This document shows positions 1 to 9,072 of a DNA stretch of 64,000 nucleotides, one piece after another. Each line of letters opens with the position of its first letter. The stretch's first letter is position 1. The stretch lies in assembly GCA_019359125.1 (NCBI GenBank), contig JAHHHY010000013.1, positions 62,001 to 126,000 of the forward strand, written 5' to 3'. This DNA comes from Pleurocapsa minor GSE-CHR-MK 17-07R (lineage in GTDB: Bacteria > Chloroflexota > Anaerolineae > Aggregatilineales > Phototrophicaceae). The notes beneath the pieces are model-generated. The model saw only the letters and a program-made list of their open reading frames with translations, did not search any database and was not told where the DNA came from. A program made the position numbers and the translations under genes.

Positions 1-762
1 GACAAAGCTGCCGCGATAGTCCCACTGCTGGGCGCGTTCATCGCGCAGATTGCCCGCCTCATCGATGCCATAGGTGCCGCACATCATGCCCGTTTCTTCT
101 TCAAGAAACCACAGGCTCATGCGGTCAAAGCCCAAACGCTCGACCCCCAGCGCAACCCCTCGGCGGCACACATCATCAAACGAGGGCATCGCCCCCAGCT
201 CAAGCTGGATTTCATTGAGGGTTTTCAGCTTTTCACTGAACTGATAGGTGCTGCTGGCTTCCCGACGCAGCAGCTCACCAGCCAGGCGTCTCGACAATGA
301 CAGTTCGTCCAGCAGGGCGCGCAGCACGGGCCTGCCCTCATGCACGATGCTCCGTTTCTGCACATGCATGTCCAGCAGACGGCCATCCGCATGCCGGAAA
401 GTTCCGTCGTATTCCACGATGCTGACGTCCGACTCCTGATAGGCGCGCACGGTCTGCTGCGCGGCTGGATGGGGTGCCTCCACGTCATCCAGCGTCAGCG
501 CCAGCAGCGCCTCACGCGGATACCCCAGCACAGCAGACGCGTTTGTGCTGGCATCGAGAATCTGCCGTGTGTCGGGGTGTGCATACAGGGCGACCTGGGA
601 AACAAAGGCATCGATCGGGGCGTTGCTTCGGGCAGCCTCCAGCAGGCGCTGAAGCTGCTGCCACTCCTGCTGCGCGAGTTGGGTGATGTGGTTGAACTGT
701 TCAGGCGGAGCCAAAATTTCAGGCACTGTATTTCGGTCTGTCAGAAAAGGCACTGATCTCAT
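1..762 (-). CDS. PAS-GAF sensor protein, 3' end beyond the window
   Basis: Reading the minus strand from an ATG at 762 gives 254 codons with no stop before the window edge, so the C-terminal output domain is missing. Roughly residues 45-130 look like a PAS domain (DASTNASAVLGYPREALLAL, followed by a 'DGRLLDMHVQKR' strand). From about residue 165 a GAF domain begins ('LNEIQLELGAMPSFDDVC', 'GVERLGFDRMSLWFLEEE', 'MCGTYGIDEAGNLRDER'). PAS-GAF modules usually precede a histidine kinase, GGDEF or HTH output; which one cannot be decided here. No Shine-Dalgarno sequence is visible before the ATG. A TATAAT-like hexamer overlaps the start codon, and an in-frame GTG nine bases downstream is an alternative start. 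It likely acts as a cytoplasmic signal sensor. Confidence 0.7.
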   Translation of the reverse strand, partial: MRSVPFLTDRNTVPEILAPPEQFNHITQLAQQEWQQLQRLLEAARSNAPIDAFVSQVALYAHPDTRQILDASTNASAVLGYPREALLALTLDDVEAPHPAAQQTVRAYQESDVSIVEYDGTFRHADGRLLDMHVQKRSIVHEGRPVLRALLDELSLSRRLAGELLRREASSTYQFSEKLKTLNEIQLELGAMPSFDDVCRRGVALGVERLGFDRMSLWFLEEETGMMCGTYGIDEAGNLRDERAQQWDYRGSFV

Positions 763-827
763 TATAGGAGGGTGTGAAAACCCATTCCATGCAGAATTCA
801 GGGGTTCTGCGATCACTCATGCGCGGT

Positions 828-1211
828 TCATTCGCCTGAGTTGCTGAAATCATCCCAGGCGTCGCAGTAGCGGCGCGATTCTGGCCCCACCCACGGCATA
901 AACCAGTCGTAGTCAAGATGGCCCGCGTCCGCATTGTTGAGCAGGTCTTCCAGAAAACAGGTGGCGGCGGCAGTCGAGACCGGTTCGTCGCCGTCCACCA
1001 GCAGCATCTCGATCAGGCCGAAGATGGCCGCCATATCCAGCGGGGCACCCGCGCGCAGGCCGTCGATCACGTATCCGGTGAACGCCTGCATATCGCCACA
1101 CACCCCGGCTGATTTGCCCTGCCAGTAGTCGACATGCGCCTGCCAGGCCGGCCCAAAATCAGGGACGGCCCGCAGGATCATCGGCACCATTTCATCAGCA
1201 AAAATTGTCAT
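828..1211 (-). CDS. small acidic immunity-like protein (DUF7674-like)
   Basis: This 127-residue acidic soluble protein has its ATG overlapping the stop of the giant upstream gene by four bases (ATGA), so the two are translationally coupled. The sequence is alpha-helical in character, with an internal 'VSTAAATCFLEDLLN' segment like that of DUF7674-type small proteins, which I recall as frequent neighbours of polymorphic toxins. There is no signal peptide or membrane segment. Its position directly behind a secreted-effector candidate makes an immunity or chaperone role plausible, but this rests on context only. The last 16 bases, including the stop codon (C-terminus NSGE), are identical to the end of an unrelated gene ending at 43728, which is odd and reported separately. 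Confidence 0.6.
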   Translation of the reverse strand: MTIFADEMVPMILRAVPDFGPAWQAHVDYWQGKSAGVCGDMQAFTGYVIDGLRAGAPLDMAAIFGLIEMLLVDGDEPVSTAAATCFLEDLLNNADAGHLDYDWFMPWVGPESRRYCDAWDDFSNSGE

Positions 1212-4200
1212 GGCTTGGCCTTCTCAGGCGTTTTGGCAGGCTCGGGCGGCTTCGCCAGCTCCGGCGATTTCAGCGCATCCTCAATATCCCTGATGATGTT
1301 TTCAGCGGCAATGCGGTCATTCTTGCGCTGGCTGAACTGCTCGGCCGTCTTGATATCGGGATGGTCCAGCGGATGCGTATCCAGCCAGTGGCGCAGACCG
1401 TTGATCGTGTCCTGGCCCTTCTGCGTGTGTTCTTTCTCGCCCACTTTCTGGCCGGTTGAGCGCTCGTGGCGGATGGCGTCGGCCGTGCTGCCGCTGCCGA
1501 TTTTGGCATTCTCGCGGTAATTGGCATCGACATGCTTTTTCAGTTCAGGATCATGCACAGTCGGCTTCTGCATGCTGCCACGCAGCGCCTGCGCCAGCAA
1601 TTCGCCCTGCTGAGGGCTTTGCGGGCTGGGCGCGGCATCCGACCACAGCGTGGGCTCAAGCTGTTTGGGCATGATGTCGCCCGGATACTCAAACACGTGG
1701 TCCATTGCCTCGGCAGCGCGCAGGCGGGCGGTGATATCGTTGCCCAGCTTCTGCGCCTCGGCCACAAAACGGTCGATCAGCTGGGCATCGGTGACATTCG
1801 TCATGCCGACATCCTGCGCCCACGTGCGCAGTTCGGTCAGGGTGGCAGCATCGGCGGCGGCCTCGTGCTTCGACGCCACAATCGAGCCCGTCTTGTCGAT
1901 GAACGGATGCTTCATGCCGCCCAGCCCGGCCTCCTGGAAGGCGTGATACACGCGCCCCAGATACTTGGCCAGCGCGCGCGCATCCGAGGCAGAATTGCCA
2001 TACGGCTTGGCATGGCCATACATCTTCGCCAGGCTGGCCGACGCTTCCTGCGCCAGCCGTTGCAGCATCTCGGCACGGGTGCCTGCCCGCTTCTGCCTCT
2101 GGCGCCTGTCCCACACATCCGCTGCATCCTGCCAGGTCTCGCCGCGGGCCATCGCCTGCTGCGTATCGACCACGCCTTCCTTGGCGGCGCGCGTGCCATA
2201 GGCATCCGGCTCCAGCATCTTGACCTCGGCCATCAGCGCGCGAATTTCGCGGGCAGTGGCAGGCGGCGTGCGCCCCATCATCTCGCGCAGTTCGGCGCGG
2301 CGGGCTTCCAGCAGCTTCAGCCGCTTCTCGTTCAGCATCTTGCGCTCAGCGGCGCTCGAGGTGCCGTTCCCACCCAGGCGCGATTCGACCATCGCCTCAG
2401 CCGAATTGAGCTGCTGCTCGACGCGCTGGCGGGCCTGCTGCTGCATGACATCCAGACTGCCGGTCGGTTTCTCGACGGCTGGCAGGCTGGCCAGCTGGCG
2501 CTCACGAAACGCCTGCCACTGCGCATCGTCCATCTGCATGCGCTGCTCGGCCATGCTCACCACCGACTGGTCGTAGGCGATGGCGCGTGCTTCTTCGGGG
2601 CTGCTGGCCTTGATCTTGCCTTCATGCAGCTCGGTGTAAAAATTGCTGTCCAGCACGGTATCCGGGTCCAGCCCCAGCTCCCGCAGCTTCTGATACGCCA
2701 GATCGACCACTTCCGCGCTGGCCTGCACCTTCTGATTAACCGGCACGCCTTGCCCATCAGCTTTGGCGGTGATGTCGCGGTCGCTGCCGAAGCCGGGCGT
2801 GCCCATGTCTTCCAGCGTGATCTCCATGCCCGGATATTTCTTCTGCACCTGCGCGACGATTTCCTGCATCACACGCGTGGTCATTTCGACGCGGGCATCC
2901 TGCAGCAGCTTCTGCGCCAGCTTCATGTTCGCTTCGCTGTTGCCAAACAGGCCGTCGCGCACCATCTCACGCAGTTTCTTGAAGCTGCCCGCCTCCTTGA
3001 TCACGCTTTCGGCCAGGGCCCCATGATCGCCCTTTGTATTGTTCTTCACGATATCGGCCAGCTGCGTCCCGTTGGGCCCCAGCGATGCTTTCGGCTTTGG
3101 AGCCTCCTGCGCCGTGGCATCGGGCTGGGCGGGCTGCTGGGCTGTCGGGTCTTTGGCGGGTTCGGGCAGGGCCTCGGTTTTCGCCTCGGCCTGCTTGTCC
3201 TGGCCCTTTTTGCCGGTCTTCGGCTTCTTGCCTTTTTCCGCTTCGGGCTTGGCGTCTTTGGCTTTCGGGTCCGGCACCGGATCGACAATCTCCTGCAGCG
3301 ATTTCTTCGCCCTGGGCAGATTGCCCTCAGTCAGCGCCGCAATCAGCTGCTCGGTGAACTGCTTGCCAATCGCCTTTTCCAGCATGGCCCGCACAGGCGC
3401 GATCTCGCCCTTCAGCAGCGCCATCGTCAGCGCATCCACGCCGACGATCCCGGCGATTTCGCGCATCACGGCCAGCCGTTCCGGATTGCGCGGCTTGGCA
3501 CCGGCATCCGCCGCCATCAGGTCTTCCACGCCCGCGGAGAAGGCCTCGCCATAGGCGCTGCGGGCGGTATTGTTCGGCGGATCGAGCAGCACAGCGGCGC
3601 GGATATACTGGCCGGATTTGATCAGCGCCTCGATCGCATTCGCCCGTGCAGCGCCCATCTTTTCGGACAACGCACTGCGCAAGCCTGGCATCGTGCCATG
3701 CAGGAGTGCATCGGCCACCGCATCGACACCGGCCGCCCCCTCCAGGCGCGACAGCAGCACATCAGCCGTCGCGACGGCGGCGTCTTTGGCGGGCGGCGTG
3801 TACTGCGGATCGCTGATCAGCCGTTCGTACATGCGCTCCTGGAAGGCATCGCACACGGCATCGCCCAGCGCGGCGCGGGCCAGCTTGCTGGCGCGTGACT
3901 TTTGTTTGAGTGCGTTGGTCAGCACGTCGCGCATTTGCGCCGTCATGCGGGTGCTGTCCAGATACAGCATACCCGAGGTCGGGTCGCGGTAGCCCACCAC
4001 GTCGGCGGGCATCGGGCTGCCTTTGGCCTCCTGCCACTGGGCATCCAGATTGTCGCTGATGCGGACACGGCCCGTCTTTGGCAGGTCATCCGCGCCCAGC
4101 ACCTTATTGAGCTCAAACATCAGGTTCGACTTGCTCACCTGGCTCAGCGCCGGCCCCGGCGCGACCGGCTTGGCGGGCGTCGCAGGCTTGGGCGCGGTCG

Positions 4201-7200
4201 TCGTCGGTGCATCCGGGGTCGGCGGCTTCACATCAGGCGTCACGTCGACCTGGCCGGTCAGCTCACGCGGCACAGGGCCGGGCGGCATCTCCGGAATTTT
4301 CACTTCGGGCGTCTGCGTTTCGGCGGGCTTGTTCGGGCCAGCTTCGGGGATATCCTCGCTGGGCGCCTTGCCTTTCTGATTGCTTTTGGGCGCCAGCGGG
4401 TCGTAGCCGAAGCCACCGCCCGCTGAAATGACGGTGACGACGCCCGCCTTCACCGCGCCCAGCAGCGCCTCGGCACGGGCTGCTGCAATCTCACCCGGCG
4501 ACATATTCTTCGCCTCGGCTTGCTCGTCAATTTCTTTCAGTTCCAGTATCAGCTGGGTGGGTATCAGGACCACCTGCCCTGCCATCAGGCCGACGCCGAC
4601 TATATGCAGGCCCCCATCGACCTTCTGGGCCGTCTTGGCGAAGCGCTTCGTCTGGCCAGCGACAAAACTGCCCGCCTGCGCCAGCGACACGGCCCCGCCC
4701 ACGATAGCGAGGATTTCCATGCCGGTCTGGAAGTCCCACTCCAGGCGTTCACCATTGGCGCGCTTCGACATGCTGTGGATCGCAGTAATCGCACCCGCCA
4801 CGCCGCCCACCGTGCCCACGGCCAGACCCACCGGCCCGGACAGGATCATGCCGGCGATTTCCGCCGCGGTCGCCAGGTCGCGCAGGCGGCTCATCGCGCG
4901 CTCCAGCGTGCCCGGCGCGCTGCGCATCTGCCCGTCCAGCGGCACCTCAAAGCCGAGGTCATCATGCAGTTTCTGGGGCAGCTTCAGCGCCAGCGTCCCG
5001 CGACCATAGCCATTGTTCTCGCGGAAATTCACAAATGCGTTGCGGATGGCCTCGGCGTGGCCGTCGTTGCCGGTTTTCGAGCTACGCCCCTCATACGAGC
5101 CGCGCGTCTTCGGGCTGGTCACGTCGATCAGGTTATAGACGCGCTTGCCATCTTTTGAGCCTTTGGCCTCGCCCAGCATCATCAGCATGCGGATGACCTG
5201 GCCGTTTTCTTCAGAGGCCAGCACGACATCCGGGCGATAATTTGCACCCTCGATTTTGTCGCCCAACGCGACGGTGCTGTCCAGGATTGCGCTGAGCTGT
5301 TTGGACTGCTCCAGCAGGCCGCGCCGATACTCGTCACGCGGGATATTCATGAGCTGAAGCTGCACATCCAGCAGGCGTGATTCCACCGTGCGCTTGGCAC
5401 GCGGCGTCTGCTCGCGGTCGGCCATTTCCAGGTCATACAGCACGCGCAGCTTGTCTTCGGTCGCCTTCAGCTGGCGATTGACCGCTTCGGGCGTATTTTC
5501 GTTCTGGCGCTGCTTCAGCATCGCCTGTAGTTTGACCTTCTCGTCGCCATCCTTCATCTCCGCCAGTTTCTTCTCCATGGCGGCGATATCTTCCGGCTTT
5601 TGATCCAGCGTTTCCTGCGCGCGCGTATTCACCTTCTGCACGCGAATCGGGATGGCGCGCACGCTGGGCGCACGCACAATCCGCTTGTCCTCCGGCACAC
5701 GGTCGGATGGCACCGGCGAAGCGACACAGCGGATGATGTAATCGCCTTCCTTGGCGAAGCCGATGCTGCGTTCGTTCAGCGGCGTGGAGACCAGCGAGAC
5801 GTAGCTGCTGATCAGCGACCCGCCCATCTGCACCACATTGCTGACGGCAATCACGCCCAGCCACGCGGCACGCGCCTGCCAGTTCAGCAGGGCAGTCTCG
5901 GGGTGGGCGGTCAGGTCTTTCAGGTCGGCCAGCGTGTCTTCACCGGCATTCTTCAGGTCGCGTTCCAGGTCGGCCATCGGGCCAGAGGTGGCGCGAACCG
6001 CCTGGTTGGAGCCAATCGAAGTCTTCTCGGCCACGGCCTGGTGCGCTTCAGGATTCACATTGGTGACGTCGATCAGCTCCCAGTAGTAGCGGATCGGCTG
6101 CATGCGCGCCGTCACCTGGCTGAGCATATCGCTGCCTGCCAGGGCAAAATCAAGCTCCATCGAGAAGCGGTTGGTCGCGCCGATGACGGTCGTATCCGGG
6201 CCGTAATTGATGATGTTGGCGGGATACGGGGGCGCGTTCGGTTTGGGGCCTGCCTCCTTGCCCACGATCGCGGGCGTCTTGAAGCCGGTCGTGGGCGGCT
6301 GTTCGCCGGGGCCAGTATCGCCAAACACCTCTTTGCCGGTCATGCCGGTGGTCTTGGCCCCATTGGCGACCATCACACTCTGGCTGGCGTCGCGGGCCTT
6401 GCGCAGTGCACGCGTCGCTTCTTCGATGCGTTTGAGCAGTTTGACCGGATTTTCGTCGTCCAGCAGCTCCAGGCGGCGCAGCGCCCCGTCCACCGTGATG
6501 ATGATGTACTGCTTGCCGTCGCTGCCTTTGCCCGACTGATGCCACACGCCATCGGGAAGTTTGTCTTCGGCGTCATCCCCGACGTGCTTATCGCTTTTCT
6601 CGTCTTTGCCGCCGCTGCCCCCGCCGCCGTCCGCGCCGCCTTCGTCCTTGTCGCCTTTGCCCTGTTCCTTCAGCTTGCGTTCTTTGGCTTCCTTGCGCAG
6701 CCTGGAGATCATGCCGCCAACCTGCTTGACCTGCGACTTGGCCCATTCTTCGTTGCCGGCATCGCCATCGTGTTCGCCGGTATCGCCGTCGTCAATGTCC
6801 TGGCCGGGATTGACGACCATGATGATGCCGTCAGACCCCGAGCCTTCGATGAATTTTTTCAGTTTGGCGTAGCCGTCCGCGCCCATCCAGCGGGCCATCT
6901 GCGACTCGGCCGCGTTCTCCAGCGTGAAATCGCGGAAACCGCGCACGCCCGCTTTCTCAGACAGCACCTTCCAGGTGGGATAGCCGCGCACGCTCAGGTA
7001 ATAGCCCGCGCCGGGAAACACGGTGTCCGGCTTGATCGGCACCGACACGCCGCCGCTGCCGCTGCTGTCGAACGCGTAAATGGCGCTGGTGACGATGATA
7101 TAGGCGGTCTTGGCGGCCAGGCCTTTGCGCCCGGAAATCTTTTCTTCCTCGGCCACCGCATTGGTGACTTCGCTCAGCAGCATATAGCGCGAGTTTGACG

Positions 7201-7654
7201 AGGGCGGAATCAGCTTGAGGAAGCCATCCTTCTCGTCTGACTGTTTGGGTGGCGGGGTGTCGCCCCCTTCACGCTGAATACGGCGCTGGAGCGCTCCATT
7301 GGAGATTGTCGGCGGCGGGGGTGCGGGCGGCGCGGCCATTTCCGGGCCTGCGCTTTCAGCCGCAGCGTCCACCGGCACCCATTCGTCCGAGGTAAACTCG
7401 TGTTCCAGGCTGTCTGGTTGCGGCATCGCCTTTGCGGGCGCAGGCCTGACCATGCTGCGCGTGGCACGATTGCCAATCAGCCGCTGCAATGTGGCAATTT
7501 TGCGCGGCTGCATCGACGGCGCAGCGGCCTTCGTCAGCGACCCCTGAACAGGGGCGACCTGAGTTTCGTGATCGGTTTCGACCTGTTCGACAACAGGCCG
7601 CTGATGCTTTGGCTTTTCATGCTCCGGCATGGAACGCGCCCCCATACGCGTCAT
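1208..7654 (-). CDS. giant eCIS-cargo-like protein with 'IGNRA' leader (possible toxin)
   Basis: This protein has 2148 residues. Residues about 50-70 read QPRKIATLQRLIGNRATRSM, matching the 'LQRxIGNRAVxxL' signature found near the N-terminus of cargo proteins linked to extracellular contractile injection systems, often with DUF4157. A second 'ALQRRIQRE' motif follows near residue 120. The body alternates low-complexity charged linkers (Gly/Asp/Lys-rich near 330-370; Lys/Pro/Ala-rich near 1170-1230 and 1465-1520) with folded blocks. A hydrophobic run near residues 950-1120 could insert into membranes. A 'GFGSDRDIT' motif lies in the C-terminal third and recalls nucleotidyltransferase GSxRD motifs, but this is weak. 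The C-terminus is Pro/Lys-rich. No sheath, baseplate or AAA gene is in the window. Alternative starts are ATGs at 7645 and 7630; the latter has a GGGGG 8 bases upstream. It probably acts outside the cell after injection or release. Confidence 0.7.
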   Translation of the reverse strand: MTRMGARSMPEHEKPKHQRPVVEQVETDHETQVAPVQGSLTKAAAPSMQPRKIATLQRLIGNRATRSMVRPAPAKAMPQPDSLEHEFTSDEWVPVDAAAESAGPEMAAPPAPPPPTISNGALQRRIQREGGDTPPPKQSDEKDGFLKLIPPSSNSRYMLLSEVTNAVAEEEKISGRKGLAAKTAYIIVTSAIYAFDSSGSGGVSVPIKPDTVFPGAGYYLSVRGYPTWKVLSEKAGVRGFRDFTLENAAESQMARWMGADGYAKLKKFIEGSGSDGIIMVVNPGQDIDDGDTGEHDGDAGNEEWAKSQVKQVGGMISRLRKEAKERKLKEQGKGDKDEGGADGGGGSGGKDEKSDKHVGDDAEDKLPDGVWHQSGKGSDGKQYIIITVDGALRRLELLDDENPVKLLKRIEEATRALRKARDASQSVMVANGAKTTGMTGKEVFGDTGPGEQPPTTGFKTPAIVGKEAGPKPNAPPYPANIINYGPDTTVIGATNRFSMELDFALAGSDMLSQVTARMQPIRYYWELIDVTNVNPEAHQAVAEKTSIGSNQAVRATSGPMADLERDLKNAGEDTLADLKDLTAHPETALLNWQARAAWLGVIAVSNVVQMGGSLISSYVSLVSTPLNERSIGFAKEGDYIIRCVASPVPSDRVPEDKRIVRAPSVRAIPIRVQKVNTRAQETLDQKPEDIAAMEKKLAEMKDGDEKVKLQAMLKQRQNENTPEAVNRQLKATEDKLRVLYDLEMADREQTPRAKRTVESRLLDVQLQLMNIPRDEYRRGLLEQSKQLSAILDSTVALGDKIEGANYRPDVVLASEENGQVIRMLMMLGEAKGSKDGKRVYNLIDVTSPKTRGSYEGRSSKTGNDGHAEAIRNAFVNFRENNGYGRGTLALKLPQKLHDDLGFEVPLDGQMRSAPGTLERAMSRLRDLATAAEIAGMILSGPVGLAVGTVGGVAGAITAIHSMSKRANGERLEWDFQTGMEILAIVGGAVSLAQAGSFVAGQTKRFAKTAQKVDGGLHIVGVGLMAGQVVLIPTQLILELKEIDEQAEAKNMSPGEIAAARAEALLGAVKAGVVTVISAGGGFGYDPLAPKSNQKGKAPSEDIPEAGPNKPAETQTPEVKIPEMPPGPVPRELTGQVDVTPDVKPPTPDAPTTTAPKPATPAKPVAPGPALSQVSKSNLMFELNKVLGADDLPKTGRVRISDNLDAQWQEAKGSPMPADVVGYRDPTSGMLYLDSTRMTAQMRDVLTNALKQKSRASKLARAALGDAVCDAFQERMYERLISDPQYTPPAKDAAVATADVLLSRLEGAAGVDAVADALLHGTMPGLRSALSEKMGAARANAIEALIKSGQYIRAAVLLDPPNNTARSAYGEAFSAGVEDLMAADAGAKPRNPERLAVMREIAGIVGVDALTMALLKGEIAPVRAMLEKAIGKQFTEQLIAALTEGNLPRAKKSLQEIVDPVPDPKAKDAKPEAEKGKKPKTGKKGQDKQAEAKTEALPEPAKDPTAQQPAQPDATAQEAPKPKASLGPNGTQLADIVKNNTKGDHGALAESVIKEAGSFKKLREMVRDGLFGNSEANMKLAQKLLQDARVEMTTRVMQEIVAQVQKKYPGMEITLEDMGTPGFGSDRDITAKADGQGVPVNQKVQASAEVVDLAYQKLRELGLDPDTVLDSNFYTELHEGKIKASSPEEARAIAYDQSVVSMAEQRMQMDDAQWQAFRERQLASLPAVEKPTGSLDVMQQQARQRVEQQLNSAEAMVESRLGGNGTSSAAERKMLNEKRLKLLEARRAELREMMGRTPPATAREIRALMAEVKMLEPDAYGTRAAKEGVVDTQQAMARGETWQDAADVWDRRQRQKRAGTRAEMLQRLAQEASASLAKMYGHAKPYGNSASDARALAKYLGRVYHAFQEAGLGGMKHPFIDKTGSIVASKHEAAADAATLTELRTWAQDVGMTNVTDAQLIDRFVAEAQKLGNDITARLRAAEAMDHVFEYPGDIMPKQLEPTLWSDAAPSPQSPQQGELLAQALRGSMQKPTVHDPELKKHVDANYRENAKIGSGSTADAIRHERSTGQKVGEKEHTQKGQDTINGLRHWLDTHPLDHPDIKTAEQFSQRKNDRIAAENIIRDIEDALKSPELAKPPEPAKTPEKAKP

Positions 7655-8063
7655 TCAGTCATGCACACGCGGTGTTGGTGTTTCAGGTTATCTGTGACGA
7701 AACATCCACGTTGAAAGGTATTGTCGGTCCAATTCATTACGCAATAATCGTATAAAATAATATATTTCGTCCTACGCTCAGGCAGGCGGCGGAATTGCAC
7801 AATCACACCTGTAATAAAGGCTGTGATGAATTAAATCATAACTCTGTAAAAATAACAATTTAGGTGGGGTGTGTTCACAATGCTGCTACTGCCCGGACCA
7901 TATCAGGGAGGTACAGCTTCAGCGCACACGCCGGGTATTCAGTCCCATGCATGGGGCCGTGCGGGTCGCAGCGATGGCGATTTTTACAGGTTTGTCACAG
8001 GTTGTGCAGGCGCGAGAAAAGGATCTGGAATACAGACCTTGTCATTTTAAGTCCACAGCTTCT
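7655..8063. other. non-coding gap upstream of the carbohydrate cluster
   Basis: This stretch of about 400 bases separates the divergent giant effector gene from the carbohydrate cluster. The part nearest the effector gene is AT-rich (7735-7860, with runs such as TATAAAATAATATATT) and probably carries its minus-strand promoter, but no single hexamer pair stands out. Short reading frames here have no good ribosome binding site and no recognisable product. Confidence 0.5.
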
Positions 8064-8092
8064 TTGACAACCGAAAAAATCCTCCCTATACT
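8064..8092 (+). promoter_or_regulatory. sigma-70-type promoter of the carbohydrate cluster
   Basis: A perfect -35 hexamer TTGACA (8064-8069), a 17-base spacer and a -10 hexamer TATACT (8087-8092) lie about 50 bases before the first gene of the cluster. This is the best promoter match in the window. The expected transcription start falls inside a palindrome at 8097-8108. Confidence 0.8.
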
Positions 8093-8096
8093 CAAG

Positions 8097-8108
8097 TGGT
8101 AGTTACCA
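8097..8108. promoter_or_regulatory. palindromic operator TGGTAGTTACCA
   Basis: This is a perfect 5-2-5 palindrome placed directly at the expected transcription start. Its GGT...ACC arms are of the kind bound by GntR-superfamily repressors, and a GntR/UTRA regulator closes the same cluster (20208-21023). Binding by that protein is inferred. I saw no second copy elsewhere in the window. Confidence 0.55.
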
Positions 8109-8142
8109 GTACAAGAATATTTTGATTTTTGAGGAAAACCTT

Positions 8143-9069
8143 TTGACGCCTTTTATTCGCACGGTTCGCGGGGATATTGATCCCGCACAACTCGGCTTCA
8201 CCCACCTGCATGAGCATTTGATCGGGCGTCCACTGGATGGCGAGCCGGACGAAGACCTGTATCTGCCCAGCGAAGAACGCGCCGTCGAGGAGATGCGCCT
8301 GTTTGCAGCCGCAGGCGGCCGGGCCGTGGTCGAGATGTCGCCCGCCGACTACGGGCGTGATGCCGCCGCCCTGAAGCGCATTTCCGAGGCGACAGGCGTG
8401 CACATCATCAGCGTGACCGGCTACATCAAGGGCAAGTCTGCCGAGCCGCTGGCCTCCGGCAAGACCGTGACGCAGATCGCCGACGAGATGATCCGCGATA
8501 TTCACGAAGGCATCGACGGCACCGGCGTCCGGGCGGGCATCCTCAAGGCCGGCTCCAGCAAGAATAAAATCACTGACACCGAAGCGAAGATTTTTGCCGC
8601 TGTCGCCATCGCCCAGCGCGAGACCGGCGCGCCCGTCTCGACGCATACCGAAGCGGGCACGATGGCGCTGGAACAGGTCACCCTGCTGCGTGAAGGCGGC
8701 GTGCCTGTCGAGCGCATCCTGATCGGCCACCTCGACCGCCTGATGGACTGGGAGTATCACGTTGCGCTGGCCAATACCGGCGTCACCTTCGGCTATGACC
8801 AGTTCGCCAAGGAAAAGTATTATCCCGACAAGACGCGCATCGAGTTTGTGGTGCGCATGGTGCTGGCCGGCTTCCGCGACCAGCTCGCGCTGTCGATGGA
8901 CATCGCCCGCAAGTCGTATTTCACCAGCTATGGCGGCGGCCCCGGCTTCACCTTCATGCTCGAGCGCGTCGTGCCGTGGCTGCGCGAGGCCGGCCTGAGC
9001 GAAGACGACCTGGATGCCCTGTTTGTGCGCACGCCGATGCGCCTGCTGACCATTGATCGCCAGGAGTAG
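8143..9069 (+). CDS. phosphotriesterase-family metal hydrolase (lactonase/esterase)
   Basis: This 308-residue amidohydrolase-superfamily TIM barrel belongs to the phosphotriesterase-related branch. The binuclear metal site is visible: HLHEH near residue 22, the probable carbamylated Lys in 'GILKAGSSK', His in 'STHTEAG', His in 'IGHLDR' and Asp in 'LSMDIARK'. Family members hydrolyse lactones or phosphoesters. In a sugar cluster a sugar-lactone role is the natural inference. The start is a TTG at 8143 preceded by GAGGAAA at proper spacing; another TTG at 8122 would add seven residues but has no ribosome site. It is the first gene behind the 8064 promoter and lies three bases before the RidA gene. 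No signal peptide is visible, so it is cytoplasmic. Confidence 0.85.
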   Translation: MTPFIRTVRGDIDPAQLGFTHLHEHLIGRPLDGEPDEDLYLPSEERAVEEMRLFAAAGGRAVVEMSPADYGRDAAALKRISEATGVHIISVTGYIKGKSAEPLASGKTVTQIADEMIRDIHEGIDGTGVRAGILKAGSSKNKITDTEAKIFAAVAIAQRETGAPVSTHTEAGTMALEQVTLLREGGVPVERILIGHLDRLMDWEYHVALANTGVTFGYDQFAKEKYYPDKTRIEFVVRMVLAGFRDQLALSMDIARKSYFTSYGGGPGFTFMLERVVPWLREAGLSEDDLDALFVRTPMRLLTIDRQE

Positions 9070-9072
9070 CCG

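Noticed and set aside
1466-3898. Open frame of 810 codons on the plus strand opposite the giant effector
   Set aside because: It is antisense to a gene with clear codon bias, family motifs and a coupled partner; its Arg/His/Leu-rich content is what GC-rich antisense frames give.
4900-5100. 'GHAEAIRNAF' in the giant effector as a cytidine-deaminase-like HAE motif
   Set aside because: The required PCxxC partner motif was not found downstream, so a deaminase toxin call is not supported.
5600-7198. Second long antisense frame (532 codons) opposite the effector gene
   Set aside because: Same reason: no motif, no ribosome site, composition typical of the shadow strand.
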